From Trinickia diaoshuihuensis (GTDB lineage Bacteria; Pseudomonadota; Gammaproteobacteria; Burkholderiales; Burkholderiaceae), in the NCBI RefSeq assembly GCF_003390925.1, contig NZ_QUBS01000081.1, positions 310,001 to 374,000 of the forward strand: a DNA stretch of 64,000 nucleotides, given 5' to 3'. A program made the translations under genes and the position numbers. Within the stretch, counting starts at the first letter, position 1. Every line of letters begins with the position of its first letter. The notes under the pieces were generated by a model, which worked only from the letters and a program-made list of their open reading frames with translations, had not been told where the DNA came from and did no database searches. Below are positions 1 through 8,131 of this stretch, piece by piece.

Positions 1-1
1 G

Positions 2-88
2 CGGACGATGGCCGGCGGCAAGATCCATGTGGCAGGCAAGGACTCGCATAAGGAATCGGACCTCGAGCCCGAATTGACGGATGCTTGA
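2..88 (+). CDS. 3' end of an upstream gene, probably RND efflux pump
   Basis: Only the last 28 codons are in the window; the frame reads to TGA and ends in the residues ELTDA. The tail is hydrophilic and charged, as expected for the cytoplasmic C-terminus of a membrane pump, but it carries no diagnostic motif. The call rests on context: the next gene, 20 bp downstream on the same strand, is an OprM/NodT-type outer-membrane channel, which normally follows the membrane-fusion and RND pump genes. A different efflux component (for example an MFS pump of the EmrB type) would also fit. Confidence 0.5.
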   Translation, partial: RTMAGGKIHVAGKDSHKESDLEPELTDA

Positions 89-107
89 GGCCAGGAGAAA
101 CATAAAG

Positions 108-1619
108 ATGAAACGGTTTGATTCGGTTGCCGGCGCTTCGCGCCTTGCGCAGCGAGCCTTGGCGGGCGGGTTGTTGATGACGCTCGTGGCCGCGTGCTCG
201 ATGGGCCCGACCTACAAGCGCCCCGACGTCGATACGCCGGCCGCGTTCAAGGAAGCGCCGCTGCCCGCCTCCGAGGCGGGCACTTGGAAGAGCGCGGAGC
301 CTTCGGAAGTGCTGGAGCGTGGCCAATGGTGGACGGTCTTCGGCGATGAGACGTTGAACAAGCTCGAAGACCAAGCGCTGGCGGAGAACCAGAACTTGAA
401 GGCGGCCGCCGCCCGGTTGCGCGAATCGCGCGCCGCGCTCAACGCCGCTCGTTCGGCTTGGTTCCCGGAACTCGACGCGGGTTTCGGCCCGACGCGCGAG
501 CGCGTTTCGCCCGCGTCGCAGGGGTTGCCGCAAAACGCCTATGTGCCGCCGATGACCCTCTGGCGCGCGCAAACGACGGTCTCGTACGAGGCGCCGCTGT
601 TCGGCCGCGTGAGCGACAACGTCGCCGCCTCGCGCGCCGATTCGCAACAGCAAGAAGCGCTGTTCCGTTCCGTGCAGCTCGCGCTGCAAGGGGACGTGGC
701 ATCGAATTACTTTTCGCTGCGCGAACTCGATACGGAACTGGACCTGTATCGCAAGACGGTGCAGTCGCGTGAAGAAGGCCTGACGCTCGTCAAGCATCGC
801 TACGATGCCGGCGAAGTCAGCGAGCTCGATCTGCAGCAAGCCACGAACTCGCTGGCGACGGCGCGCTCGGAAGCAGCCGGCGTCGAGCGGCAGCGCGCCG
901 CCGCGGAACATGCGCTCGCCGTGTTGCTCGGCAAGCCGCCGGCGCAGTTCTCGTTCCCGCAGCAACCGCTCGTGCCCGTGCTCGCGCGCGTGCCGGCGGG
1001 TTTGCCTTCCGCGTTGCTCGAACGCCGTCCGGACATTTCGGCGGCGGAGCGGGCGATGGCGGCGGCTAATGCGCGCGTCGGTCTGGCGAAGTCGGCGTTC
1101 TTCCCGCAACTGAACGTGACGGGTGCTTTCGGCTATGAGTCGTCGGGCTTGAGCCAGTTGTTCCAGTGGTCGAGCCGTACGTTCTTGCTGGGCCCGTTCG
1201 CGGGTACGGCGCTGACGCTGCCGATTTTCGACGGCGGCCGCCGCAAGGCCGAACTTGCCCAGGCGCGCGCGCAATACGACGAACAGGTGGCGAACTATCG
1301 CTCCCAAGTGCTGACGGCATTCCGCGAGGTGGAAGATAGCTTGTCCGATCTGCGATTGCTCGACGATCAGATCCGCGCCCAGAACGATGCCGTGAATGCG
1401 GCCGCGCGCGCCCAGCATCTGTCGGAGGCGCAATACCGCGAAGGCCAGGTGAACTACCTCGACGTACTCGACAGTCAGCGCACGACGCTGCAGGCGCAGC
1501 GTCAGGCGAGTCAGTTGGCCGGGTCGCGGGCCGTGGCGACGGTCAATCTGATCCGCGCGCTCGGTGGCGGTTGGGGTGACGTCAAGCCGAACGATGCGCA
1601 GCAAGTGGCCAAGCAGTGA
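108..1619 (+). CDS. Efflux outer-membrane channel lipoprotein, OprM/NodT family
   Basis: Encodes a 503-residue outer-membrane channel of a tripartite efflux pump; it would connect a periplasmic adaptor and inner-membrane pump to the outside. A lipoprotein signal is visible, with a lipobox LVAAC ending at Cys30, followed by the typical start of the mature protein (SMGPTYKRP). Two repeats of the outer-membrane efflux fold follow, roughly residues 85-285 and 295-490, each rich in long Ala/Gln/Arg-heavy helices. ATG 108 is preferred over the in-frame ATG at 81 because an AGGAG ribosome site lies just before it and the signal peptide then starts correctly. It follows a probable pump gene by 20 bp and is followed by a strong hairpin terminator, so it is probably the last gene of its operon. 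Substrate cannot be read from the sequence. Confidence 0.92.
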   Translation: MKRFDSVAGASRLAQRALAGGLLMTLVAACSMGPTYKRPDVDTPAAFKEAPLPASEAGTWKSAEPSEVLERGQWWTVFGDETLNKLEDQALAENQNLKAAAARLRESRAALNAARSAWFPELDAGFGPTRERVSPASQGLPQNAYVPPMTLWRAQTTVSYEAPLFGRVSDNVAASRADSQQQEALFRSVQLALQGDVASNYFSLRELDTELDLYRKTVQSREEGLTLVKHRYDAGEVSELDLQQATNSLATARSEAAGVERQRAAAEHALAVLLGKPPAQFSFPQQPLVPVLARVPAGLPSALLERRPDISAAERAMAAANARVGLAKSAFFPQLNVTGAFGYESSGLSQLFQWSSRTFLLGPFAGTALTLPIFDGGRRKAELAQARAQYDEQVANYRSQVLTAFREVEDSLSDLRLLDDQIRAQNDAVNAAARAQHLSEAQYREGQVNYLDVLDSQRTTLQAQRQASQLAGSRAVATVNLIRALGGGWGDVKPNDAQQVAKQ

Positions 1620-1641
1620 AGCAATGACGAAGTGAGGCAGT

Positions 1642-1675
1642 GCGCCGCTCCCGGAGCGTGGGGAGCGGCGCGTTT
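1642..1675 (+). terminator. Rho-independent terminator after the efflux operon
   Basis: An 11-bp perfect GC-rich stem (GCGCCGCTCCC at 1642-1652 pairing with 1661-1671), an 8-nt loop and then GTTTC. It starts 23 bp after the efflux channel stop codon. The T-run is short (three T), but the stem is long. Confidence 0.75.
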
Positions 1676-1770
1676 CGAATCGATAGGGCGGCCGGGCGCG
1701 CGCAGATCAAGTGGGCGACGGGCACCTGGTTCGTGCGCCGCGCGCGCACGAAGGATGCGAGGTAGAAGAG

Positions 1771-2178
1771 ATGAACTCGACGGTCGTAGTGGAGGATGTC
1801 GCGCAAGGCGAGAGTTTCGAGCAATTCATGAGTTCGCTGCGGGATCCCGCGTTCGCGGCGCCGATCGTCTCGGCGCGGCGTTTCTCGGAAGCGCTGCATA
1901 TCGACATGCAGACATTGGCGCGGCAAGCGGGCGTGCACCGCAACACGCTGAGCCGCACGCCGTCGTCCGAGAGCGTGCAGCGTTTTTTGCGCGAAGCGCT
2001 GCGCGTCATTCGCGCGGCCACCGATATTCACGGGTGCGTGAAGCAAGCGCTGTTTTGGTACCGCAATGAGCCGTTGTCGGAGTTCGAGTACAAGACGGCG
2101 GAACAACTGGTGGCGAGCGGACGGACGGAAGACTTGCTCAAGCACATCGTTGCGCAGGAAGTGCAGGCGGGCAGCTAG
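1771..2178 (+). CDS. Xre/MbcA/ParS-type antitoxin-like DNA-binding protein, orphan
   Basis: 135 residues. The N-terminal half (about 45-75) looks like a helix-turn-helix (LARQAGVHRNTLSR). The C-terminal half has the short toxin-binding domain once called DUF2384: a Trp-Tyr-Arg-Asn-Glu-Pro-Leu turn followed by EYKTAEQLVASGR and a final helix. In that family such proteins are usually antitoxins for RES-domain toxins. No RES or other toxin gene sits on either side here: the next gene is a convergent membrane protein. It may therefore act as a stand-alone regulator, or the toxin may be elsewhere. ATG 1771 was chosen because it follows GGTAGAAGAG; the upstream in-frame start at 1711 would add 20 residues with no family resemblance. 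Confidence 0.75.
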   Translation: MNSTVVVEDVAQGESFEQFMSSLRDPAFAAPIVSARRFSEALHIDMQTLARQAGVHRNTLSRTPSSESVQRFLREALRVIRAATDIHGCVKQALFWYRNEPLSEFEYKTAEQLVASGRTEDLLKHIVAQEVQAGS

Positions 2179-2192
2179 TCCGTCGAATCGAA

Positions 2193-2993
2193 TCATCGCG
2201 TAAAAGATGAGGCGCCGGGAGCGAACAAATCGCGGTAGCCGCCATAGATCGTAAGCAGCATCGGCGGCAGTAGCGCGAGCGACGAGGCGAGCAGCGGCAC
2301 CTGATGGGCCAGCAAGAGCGCATCGGCCACGGCGACCACGTAGATCAGCGTGGTGCGCCAGTTGCGCAAGGCGCCGTGCAAACTGGCTGCCATGGCGTCG
2401 AGCGGGCCCGCGTCGCGCAGCACGACCAAGGCGGGCGCGAACCAAGCCGCGGCCAGCGCGACGGTGAAGATCGGCAACGCGACGAGCGTCGCGATCGTGC
2501 CGCGCGGCCCCGGGCCGCCGTAACTGATCGACAGGTGATGCGGGCCGCTCGTGACGAACGACTTGAGAACCGATGCGTCGACGACGATGGCCGAGATCAC
2601 ATACCCGAGGACGATCAATGCCGCGGCGGTTACCCCGATCGCGAGCAGTGCGTAATGGTGTTGCGCGAGCGCGGCGATGAGATCGCGGGCCCTCGCGGGG
2701 CGTCCGATCCTCACGCGCTCTTGCGCGACCATCAGCATGCCGACGGCGAGCGGCGCGATCAGGACGATCGTGGGCCGAAGCAGCGGCACGTGCTTGCAGG
2801 CGAACGCGAATGCGGCGCAAGCGAGGAAGGTGCCGAGCCAGAGCATTGGCTGGATTCGAGCGGCGCGCCAACCGGTTTCTAGCCAATCGAAGATGTACAT
2901 GGCGTCGAAGTGCAGGCCCTCGAGATGCGCGGGTTCGGGAGCGGGCCGCCGATGGGCGGTTTTGGAAACATCGGAGAGATAGTGCAGGCTCAT
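2193..2993 (-). CDS. BPSS1780-family multi-pass membrane protein
   Basis: 266 residues with about six hydrophobic segments (near 48-65, 73-90, 110-135, 165-190, 215-235, 235-255), so an inner-membrane protein. The pattern, beginning with a short soluble N-terminus and a Trp-rich amphipathic stretch before the first membrane helix (IFDWLETGWRAARIQP), matches the Burkholderia BPSS1780 family of unknown function. It is convergent with the ParS-like gene and about 110 bp from the end of the DUF1700 gene, on the same strand as the latter. No enzymatic motif is visible. Function unknown. Confidence 0.75.
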   Translation of the reverse strand: MSLHYLSDVSKTAHRRPAPEPAHLEGLHFDAMYIFDWLETGWRAARIQPMLWLGTFLACAAFAFACKHVPLLRPTIVLIAPLAVGMLMVAQERVRIGRPARARDLIAALAQHHYALLAIGVTAAALIVLGYVISAIVVDASVLKSFVTSGPHHLSISYGGPGPRGTIATLVALPIFTVALAAAWFAPALVVLRDAGPLDAMAASLHGALRNWRTTLIYVVAVADALLLAHQVPLLASSLALLPPMLLTIYGGYRDLFAPGASSFTR

Positions 2994-3101
2994 GGCGATT
3001 CCTTTCTTTCGATGTTGCGTGAACGAGAAGGTTGAATAGGACTACTAACTAGTCAGCGGCCAGCCATGAAACGGCAACGACTGGTCCTGCTTGAATCGGT
3101 A

Positions 3102-4235
3102 TTACAGGGTCTGTCCGTGTTCGTCGAGTCGGGCGGAAAGGGCGGAGATCTGGCGGCTCACATAGCGCGAGACGGCACGCCAGGTGAGTCGCGTCAGCCA
3201 TATGCAGATCATCAGACCCAACGCACCGCCGATCAACAAGGCGAGCGCATAGCGCAACGTCATTGCCCCGAGCGACCATCCCATCGGCGCGACGATATGC
3301 ACCATATCGTTATCGCTCTTGAGGGTGATTCCCTTATTCGGGTCGATCACGACCGAATCCGAACCGCTTTTGAGGGCGAGGCGGCTCGTATTGCCTTGCG
3401 CGTCTTGCTCGAATTGAACCCGCTCCGATCTGTCTCTATCGCGCACGTCCCATAGGAGCGTCTTGTCGTCGGTGTGGACGATCGAAACGGCCTTGCCGTC
3501 GTCGTCTTTGACCTCCATCGACTTCACTTCGCTCGTGGCGATACGGTATCGGTTATCGCCGGTTTTCGTCAGGAGCTTGTCGGTGCCGTTGCCTATCGCG
3601 ACGATCTTCGTATCGCCGTCGCGGTTTTTGATTTCGAGCACGCCGTGACGTGTAACGATGGACGCCTTGCTGCCTTCGTCGAGCGCCAGCACGAAATGAT
3701 CGCCATCCACTCTGACGGTGCCGAGATCGGGTGGCTGACCGTTCTCTTCGTCGCCTTCGCCGCTCGCCGTATTCGACGCCGAGTGCCCCGCTTCCCTGCT
3801 GACGTGGATGGAAGGCTTGTCGGCGAGTGGCCAGCCGAACATCTGATGACTGCCGACATAGACCGCGGCAAGAAGCCCTCCGACCGCGCATGCGCCCGAG
3901 ACGACGTAGCCGACCGTCAGCAGCGCGAGATAAATGATGAACGGGACGAGCAAAATCAAATTGAGCAGGCCGAGCCCGGCGATCGAAGCGACGACGCGGG
4001 CCAGATTGCCGAACGAGCGGCGCGCTTGCCATTGACGGTAAGTGGCTTGCGCCTTGATCTCGCGCGCCAGTTTGTCCGGGTCGCCCAACGCGGAAATGAC
4101 GTCCTCTTCTTTGCGTCCGGCCGCGATCGCGTCGCCGATATATTCGCGGTAATCGGCGACGATTTCCTCCACTTCCTGCCTGGGCAGGTTTCCCAAGCCT
4201 TGCCGCAAGCGTTGAATGAATGCGTCCTGCTTCAT
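3102..4235 (-). CDS. DUF1700 membrane protein with C-terminal beta-rich region
   Basis: 377 residues. The N-terminus (1-85) is the DUF1700 signature: a short helical segment with LRQGLGNLPRQEVEEIVADY and GDPDKLAREIKA. Two hydrophobic helices follow (about 85-140), then a long polar, probably beta-rich region (about 165-315; repeated V-x-D/E-x-K strands) and a last membrane helix (about 320-345). Its ATG overlaps the stop of the PadR gene by 4 bp (ATGA), the usual PadR-DUF1700 pairing, so it is almost surely the regulator's target and co-transcribed. DUF1700 partners are thought to act in membrane or envelope stress; the exact role is unknown. The polar domain is longer than in minimal DUF1700 proteins. 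Confidence 0.85.
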   Translation of the reverse strand: MKQDAFIQRLRQGLGNLPRQEVEEIVADYREYIGDAIAAGRKEEDVISALGDPDKLAREIKAQATYRQWQARRSFGNLARVVASIAGLGLLNLILLVPFIIYLALLTVGYVVSGACAVGGLLAAVYVGSHQMFGWPLADKPSIHVSREAGHSASNTASGEGDEENGQPPDLGTVRVDGDHFVLALDEGSKASIVTRHGVLEIKNRDGDTKIVAIGNGTDKLLTKTGDNRYRIATSEVKSMEVKDDDGKAVSIVHTDDKTLLWDVRDRDRSERVQFEQDAQGNTSRLALKSGSDSVVIDPNKGITLKSDNDMVHIVAPMGWSLGAMTLRYALALLIGGALGLMICIWLTRLTWRAVSRYVSRQISALSARLDEHGQTL

Positions 4236-4573
4236 TGACGTTCCCCTTTGCCTTGTTCCATCCCGGGCCAGCCGAGCACACTGTTCACTTCGTCGACAAA
4301 ATCGCGCCATTCCGCTTGCATTTCTTGCAAGCTGCGACGGCCCAGGTCCGTCAGCGTGTAGTACTTGCGCGGCGGCCCCGACGTGGATTCGACGAGATAC
4401 GTCGAGACCCAAGCTTCCGCTTGCAGCCGGCGCATCAGCGGGTAGATCGTGCCTTCGCTGATCTCCATCGTTTGCGACAGCGTGGAGACGAGCTCGTAGG
4501 CGTAGCTGTCGCCGCGCGCGAGCACCGCCAGGACGCACATGTCGAGCGTGCCTTTCTTGAGTTGGGTCTTCAT
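4232..4573 (-). CDS. PadR-family transcriptional regulator
   Basis: 113 residues, the full size of a short PadR protein. The winged helix is clear: KGTLDMCVLAVLARGDSYAYEL, then EISEGTIYPLMRRLQAEAW (recognition helix and wing) and KYYTLTDLGRRSL, followed by the C-terminal dimer helix. PadR proteins repress by binding dyads in their own promoters. The gene is first in a two-gene operon and overlaps the DUF1700 gene by ATGA. A candidate promoter with repeated GTACCTTGC motifs lies upstream, consistent with autoregulation. Ligand unknown. Confidence 0.9.
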   Translation of the reverse strand: MKTQLKKGTLDMCVLAVLARGDSYAYELVSTLSQTMEISEGTIYPLMRRLQAEAWVSTYLVESTSGPPRKYYTLTDLGRRSLQEMQAEWRDFVDEVNSVLGWPGMEQGKGERQ

Positions 4574-4621
4574 GCCGCGTTGCCGGATCGAGCGTGCCGG
4601 CCGTGCAGGGTGCTATGCATC

Positions 4622-4683
4622 GCAAGGTACTTTGTTTGACATGGTGCGAACTCTAGCAGGCAGTATTGTTTTATGCAAGGTAC
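4622..4683 (-). promoter_or_regulatory. Candidate promoter/operator of the padR operon
   Basis: Read on the minus strand, TTGCAT (4673-4678) and TAGAGT (4650-4655) are separated by exactly 17 bp and can serve as -35 and -10. The 9-mer GTACCTTGC occurs twice in direct orientation, at 4675-4683 (overlapping the -35) and 4622-4630 (downstream of the -10), 53 bp apart or about five helical turns. This geometry fits binding by a dimeric repressor such as the adjacent PadR protein; that assignment is inference. Confidence 0.5.
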
Positions 4684-4736
4684 CGTGTGAAATAGAGGAG
4701 CGGGCCGCGCCGGCGGGGGCCGGCTCTTTCCCCGGC

Positions 4737-5513
4737 TCACCGGTAAAAGGCGGAAGGGGCGATGCCGAAGTGGCGCTTAAACATCGCGGCAAACGCGCTC
4801 TGGCTCGTGTAGCCGTGATCGAGGGCGACGGTAATGATCTTTTCGCCGTGCGCCAGACGCTCGAGCGCCAGGAACAGTCGCGCATGGCGGCGCCACCTTC
4901 CGAGCGTCATGCCCGTTTCGCGCTGAAAGGCGCGATGGAGCGAGCGCTCGGCCATCGACAGCTTGCGCGCCCACGAGGCGATTTCATGCGGGGCATCCGG
5001 CGCCTCGACGATCGCCTCGCATAATGCGCGCAAGCGGGCGTCGGTAGGCCAGGGCAGATACAGCGGGAGACGGTGGATCACCTTCAACTCGGCCAGCAGC
5101 AGGCGCATGAGCAAGTCGTCGCGGCTGCCCGGTGCGTAGTCGAGCGGTATCCGCACCGCATCCAGAATCAATTCGCGCAGCAGCGGGGGCACTTCGATCA
5201 CGCAACTGCCGCGAGGCAAATCCGGCGCGGCACCCGGCTCGACGAAGACGGTGCGCATGCGCACGTTGCCGCTCATCCGCACCGTGTGCTCTAGCCCGGC
5301 GTCGAGCCAGACCGCCCGCGTCGGCGGCACGACCCAGCGGCCTTCCCGGGCTTCGATCGACATCACGCCCTCGACGGCATAGAGCAATTGCGCACGCCGG
5401 TGACGGTGCGTGGCGACGAATGCCCCATGCGGATAGTCGGCTGCAAGCGCGGCGACCGGCATCGGCGTGTCTTCGAATGGGACGTGAACGTCCGGGGCAG
5501 GCAGATGCGTCAT
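4737..5513 (-). CDS. AraC-family regulator (NimR/YeaM-like)
   Basis: 258 residues: an N-terminal cupin sensor domain (HRHRRAQLLYAVEGVMSI, about 37-60, and PTRAVWLDAGLEHTV) and a C-terminal double helix-turn-helix (about 160-258; ASWARKLSMAERSLHRAFQRETGMTLGRW and ALDHGYTSQSAFAAMFKRHFG). This is the architecture of E. coli NimR, which controls the divergent exporter gene nimT. Here too a divergent transporter gene (5677) faces it across 163 bp, and a TGGCA/TGCCA inverted repeat lies in the gap. It probably activates or represses that exporter; the effector is unknown. Confidence 0.88.
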   Translation of the reverse strand: MTHLPAPDVHVPFEDTPMPVAALAADYPHGAFVATHRHRRAQLLYAVEGVMSIEAREGRWVVPPTRAVWLDAGLEHTVRMSGNVRMRTVFVEPGAAPDLPRGSCVIEVPPLLRELILDAVRIPLDYAPGSRDDLLMRLLLAELKVIHRLPLYLPWPTDARLRALCEAIVEAPDAPHEIASWARKLSMAERSLHRAFQRETGMTLGRWRRHARLFLALERLAHGEKIITVALDHGYTSQSAFAAMFKRHFGIAPSAFYR

Positions 5514-5548
5514 CGAGTCGACCCGCGAATCGGCATGGCGACGGCAGG

Positions 5549-5574
5549 TGGCATTTTTGCGATAGATTCTGCCA
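5549..5574. promoter_or_regulatory. Inverted repeat in the AraC/DMT intergenic region
   Basis: TGGCA at 5549-5553 and TGCCA at 5570-5574, 16 bp apart, placed between the two divergent starts. It is a candidate binding site for the AraC-type regulator. Five-bp arms can occur by chance, so support is modest. Confidence 0.35.
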
Positions 5575-5676
5575 TTCTAGCGTCAGACAGACGGCATCGG
5601 CGTCGCGCATCCTCGTGGCTCGTCGAAACCCTGATTCCCTGAATCGCCGATAGATCGATCCGCCTCGGAGACCTCC

Positions 5677-6609
5677 ATGCCCTTGTCATCTTTACGTGGC
5701 GCCCGTTACGCGCTGTTTCCCGTCATCGCCATCGCACTGTGGTCCGGCAACGTCGTCGTGTCGCGGTTATCCGCGCATACGATCCATCCGTATGCAATTA
5801 CCTTCTGGCGCCTCGTGCTCGCCGTCGCGCTGATGAGCGTGTTCGTGCCCGTGGCGGCGTGGCGCAATCGGGCCGCGATTGCCCCGCAATTGCCGAAGCT
5901 GGCATTGCTTGGTTTCCTGGCGATGGCACTCTTTCAATGCTTGTCATACGAAGCCGCAAAGACGACGACGGCCGCGAATATGGCGGTCATGACCGCGCTC
6001 GTGCCGTTACTGACGATGCTCCTCGCCGTCGCGCTGCTCGGCGAGACGCCGACAGCGGGCATGGCGGCGGGCGGGGTGCTGTCTTTCTTGGGGCTGCTCT
6101 GGCTGATTACGGCCGGGCATCCGGGGACGTTGTTCGCGGGAGGCGTTCACATGGGCGACTTGCTGATGCTCTGCGCGAGCGGGGCATACGCCCTGTATGG
6201 CGTGTTGCTCAAGCGCTGGCATGTCGGCTTGCCGTCTTGGCAATCGACCTATTTCCAAGCGATCGCCGCGCTTTTGTTCATGCTCTTTCCGCTGTCGCGT
6301 CTCCCGCTTGCGCAGGTATGGCCCACGCGCGCGAGCTTGCCGCTCATTGCCTACGCCGGCTCGCTCGCATCGGTCGTACTGCCGTTCTTTTGGATGCAGG
6401 GGGTGAAGCTCCTCGGCCCCAGCCGGTGCAGCATTTATATGAATTTGCTGCCCGTCTTTACGGCGACGCTCGCCGTCGGCGCGCTCGGCGAACCTGTACA
6501 TGCCTATCACCTCGTCGGCGGGGGCGTGGCGCTCGCCGGTGTCTTGCTCGCCCAGACGTGGCGCGCCCCGCTTGCGTTTCCGCGCGCGGGGCGGATCTCG
6601 TCTAGATGA
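5677..6609 (+). CDS. DMT-superfamily (EamA) exporter
   Basis: 310 residues with ten predicted membrane helices in two EamA repeats (about 10-140 and 155-295). Typical EamA marks are present: the first helix pair ALWSGNVVVSRL, TFWRLVLA in helix 2 and LLGETPTAGMAAGGVLSFLGLL at the end of repeat one, with the parallel GEPVHAYHLVGGGVALAGVLL in repeat two. Such proteins export metabolites, amino acids or small drugs across the inner membrane. The divergent AraC-type gene is the likely regulator. Substrate not deducible. A hairpin shared with the convergent gene follows the stop. Confidence 0.9.
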   Translation: MPLSSLRGARYALFPVIAIALWSGNVVVSRLSAHTIHPYAITFWRLVLAVALMSVFVPVAAWRNRAAIAPQLPKLALLGFLAMALFQCLSYEAAKTTTAANMAVMTALVPLLTMLLAVALLGETPTAGMAAGGVLSFLGLLWLITAGHPGTLFAGGVHMGDLLMLCASGAYALYGVLLKRWHVGLPSWQSTYFQAIAALLFMLFPLSRLPLAQVWPTRASLPLIAYAGSLASVVLPFFWMQGVKLLGPSRCSIYMNLLPVFTATLAVGALGEPVHAYHLVGGGVALAGVLLAQTWRAPLAFPRAGRISSR

Positions 6610-6634
6610 GCGCGGCCTCTAACGACGGCCGCGC
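6610..6634. terminator. Probable bidirectional terminator hairpin
   Basis: GCGCGGCC at 6610-6617 pairs with GGCCGCGC at 6627-6634 around a 9-nt loop, in the 32 bp between two convergent genes. No T-run follows on either side, so termination strength is uncertain. Confidence 0.5.
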
Positions 6635-6641
6635 GATTCGG

Positions 6642-7508
6642 CTAAGACGCGTCGCAACTGAACCGATAGGTGTCGTCGAGTTTTTTGGGCAGCACGAGCG
6701 TGCGCAGATTGGCCGCGTGCGCCGCCGCGCATAGCGTGGCTTGCTCGCTCGCGGTGTGATACTTGTCCGCGTATTCGGCGTTCAGCACGGGCTTGTTGTC
6801 CCCGGTGAATGCGCCATAGTTGTCGCATTCGTTGCGCTCATTGCACTCCTCGTTGACGGCTAAATCGAACAACGGTTCGAGTTGCGCGATCTGATCCAGA
6901 TCGTTTTTTAGCGCGACGGCGAGATTGCGCGCATGCGCCTCGTTCGCCAGGAACGTGTTGTAGTCGATCTGGTCTTGCGCGGTGAGCGGGAAGCCCGAGT
7001 TGTTTATATAGCCGTCGACGTTGTCGGGCTCGACGCCGTCGCATCCCTTCGATACGGCGAGATCGAGGCGTTGTTTCATGATCGAGCGGACATTGTCCGA
7101 GCGCACGTCGAGCCAGTTCTCGCCGACCCATTCGGGATCGAGCGGATTGCCCATATCGGTGCTCTTGAACTGGCCGAAATCGGGTCGCCAGTTTTCCGAG
7201 CTGCCTGCCGAGAAATAGCAGACGACCTTGCGGCCTGCATTGTGCAGCGATTGGATCGTCGCCGTATCCGTGTTGAAAAGATCGATGTCGTAGATCTTCA
7301 CGTCATACGACGTATTGAGCTTCCCCTGCAATTGCCATTGCCATGTGTCGGATGCAACGGGCGTCCAGCGCGTCGTGGCGGCCTTGCGCTGTGCGGCGGC
7401 TGCCGCATGGCCGGACGCCGCATCGGATGAGCCGCCGCCGCAGGCTTGCAATAGCGCCGCGCATAGCACGAGCGCCGCGGCAACGGAAAGGGTGCGAGCA
7501 GTTTTCAT
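6642..7508 (-). CDS. GH114-type (endo-alpha-1,4-polygalactosaminidase-like) lipoprotein
   Basis: 288 residues. A lipoprotein signal is clear: hydrophobic segment then LLQAC, lipid-accepting Cys23, followed by a Gly/Ser/Ala-rich linker. From about residue 45 the protein follows the GH114 fold: WQWQLQGKLN, YDIDLFNT, VCYFSAGSSENWRPD, GENWLDVRS, then DGVEPDNVDGY and AVNEECNE, where the acidic residues probably form the active site. The family cleaves galactosamine-containing polysaccharides; in proteobacteria such lipoproteins may trim extracellular matrix. ATG 7508 is preceded by GGAGAAG. The gene stands alone between convergent and divergent neighbours. The fold assignment is firm; the substrate is not. 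Confidence 0.82.
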   Translation of the reverse strand: MKTARTLSVAAALVLCAALLQACGGGSSDAASGHAAAAAQRKAATTRWTPVASDTWQWQLQGKLNTSYDVKIYDIDLFNTDTATIQSLHNAGRKVVCYFSAGSSENWRPDFGQFKSTDMGNPLDPEWVGENWLDVRSDNVRSIMKQRLDLAVSKGCDGVEPDNVDGYINNSGFPLTAQDQIDYNTFLANEAHARNLAVALKNDLDQIAQLEPLFDLAVNEECNERNECDNYGAFTGDNKPVLNAEYADKYHTASEQATLCAAAHAANLRTLVLPKKLDDTYRFSCDAS

Positions 7509-7638
7509 CGAGACTTCTCCTTTTTTTCCGATCGCGCGGCAGATTGCCTTTCTCGATGCCGCACGACTGCGGTTAATGGAACGCGCTATCGTACAGGCGG
7601 CATGGGTACGCGTCCCGGAGAAGCACAAGACTTTACAT

Positions 7639-7896
7639 TTACGCGCCGAGATCGTTTTTTCCGTGAGGCGGCGCATCGGGGTCGGTGTCGGGTACGACCT
7701 TGTCGTGCACGGGCTCGTACGGCCCTTGCTCCGGATGATCCTTGCCCTTCGGAGTGAGCGTTGTGTCCATGTTGCCGTGCGGGCGCTGCTCCACGCGCTC
7801 GGGCGTGACCTTCACGTCGCCGTCTTGTTGCTTGGCGCGGCGCGCGTCGGCCCGTTCGACGGGGTCTGCGGGTTCCTGGGATGGGCGATCGGTCAT
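7639..7896 (-). CDS. Small hydrophilic protein of unknown function
   Basis: 85 residues, almost without hydrophobic runs and rich in Asp, Pro, Lys, Glu and Gly (MTDRPSQEPADPVERAD at the start, PDAPPHGKNDLGA at the end), so probably disordered. A longer reading from 8019 exists, but the ATG at 7896 follows a plausible ribosome site (GAGGCAACC) and begins the low-complexity part. Similar short acidic proteins are widespread as hypothetical proteins in Burkholderiaceae. It is divergent from corA. I do not recognise a function. Confidence 0.55.
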   Translation of the reverse strand: MTDRPSQEPADPVERADARRAKQQDGDVKVTPERVEQRPHGNMDTTLTPKGKDHPEQGPYEPVHDKVVPDTDPDAPPHGKNDLGA

Positions 7897-8131
7897 GGTT
7901 GCCTCGCGAAAATGAATGGGTCCGGCACCGGGAGATGCGGAGGATAGGGATTCGATCGCATGGACCATGCCGGAAACGCGCCTCGGGAGTGGCACTGATA
8001 AGCGCGCGGCTCGGTTCACGGTCGTCGGCTAATATGCTCGTTTGTTTCGGGTGCCCCAGCGCCCGAGGGTGGGCGGCCCATTCCCAGCCGAACGCCTGAT
8101 TTCTCCCGCATTTGCTCGAAGGGACCCAAGC

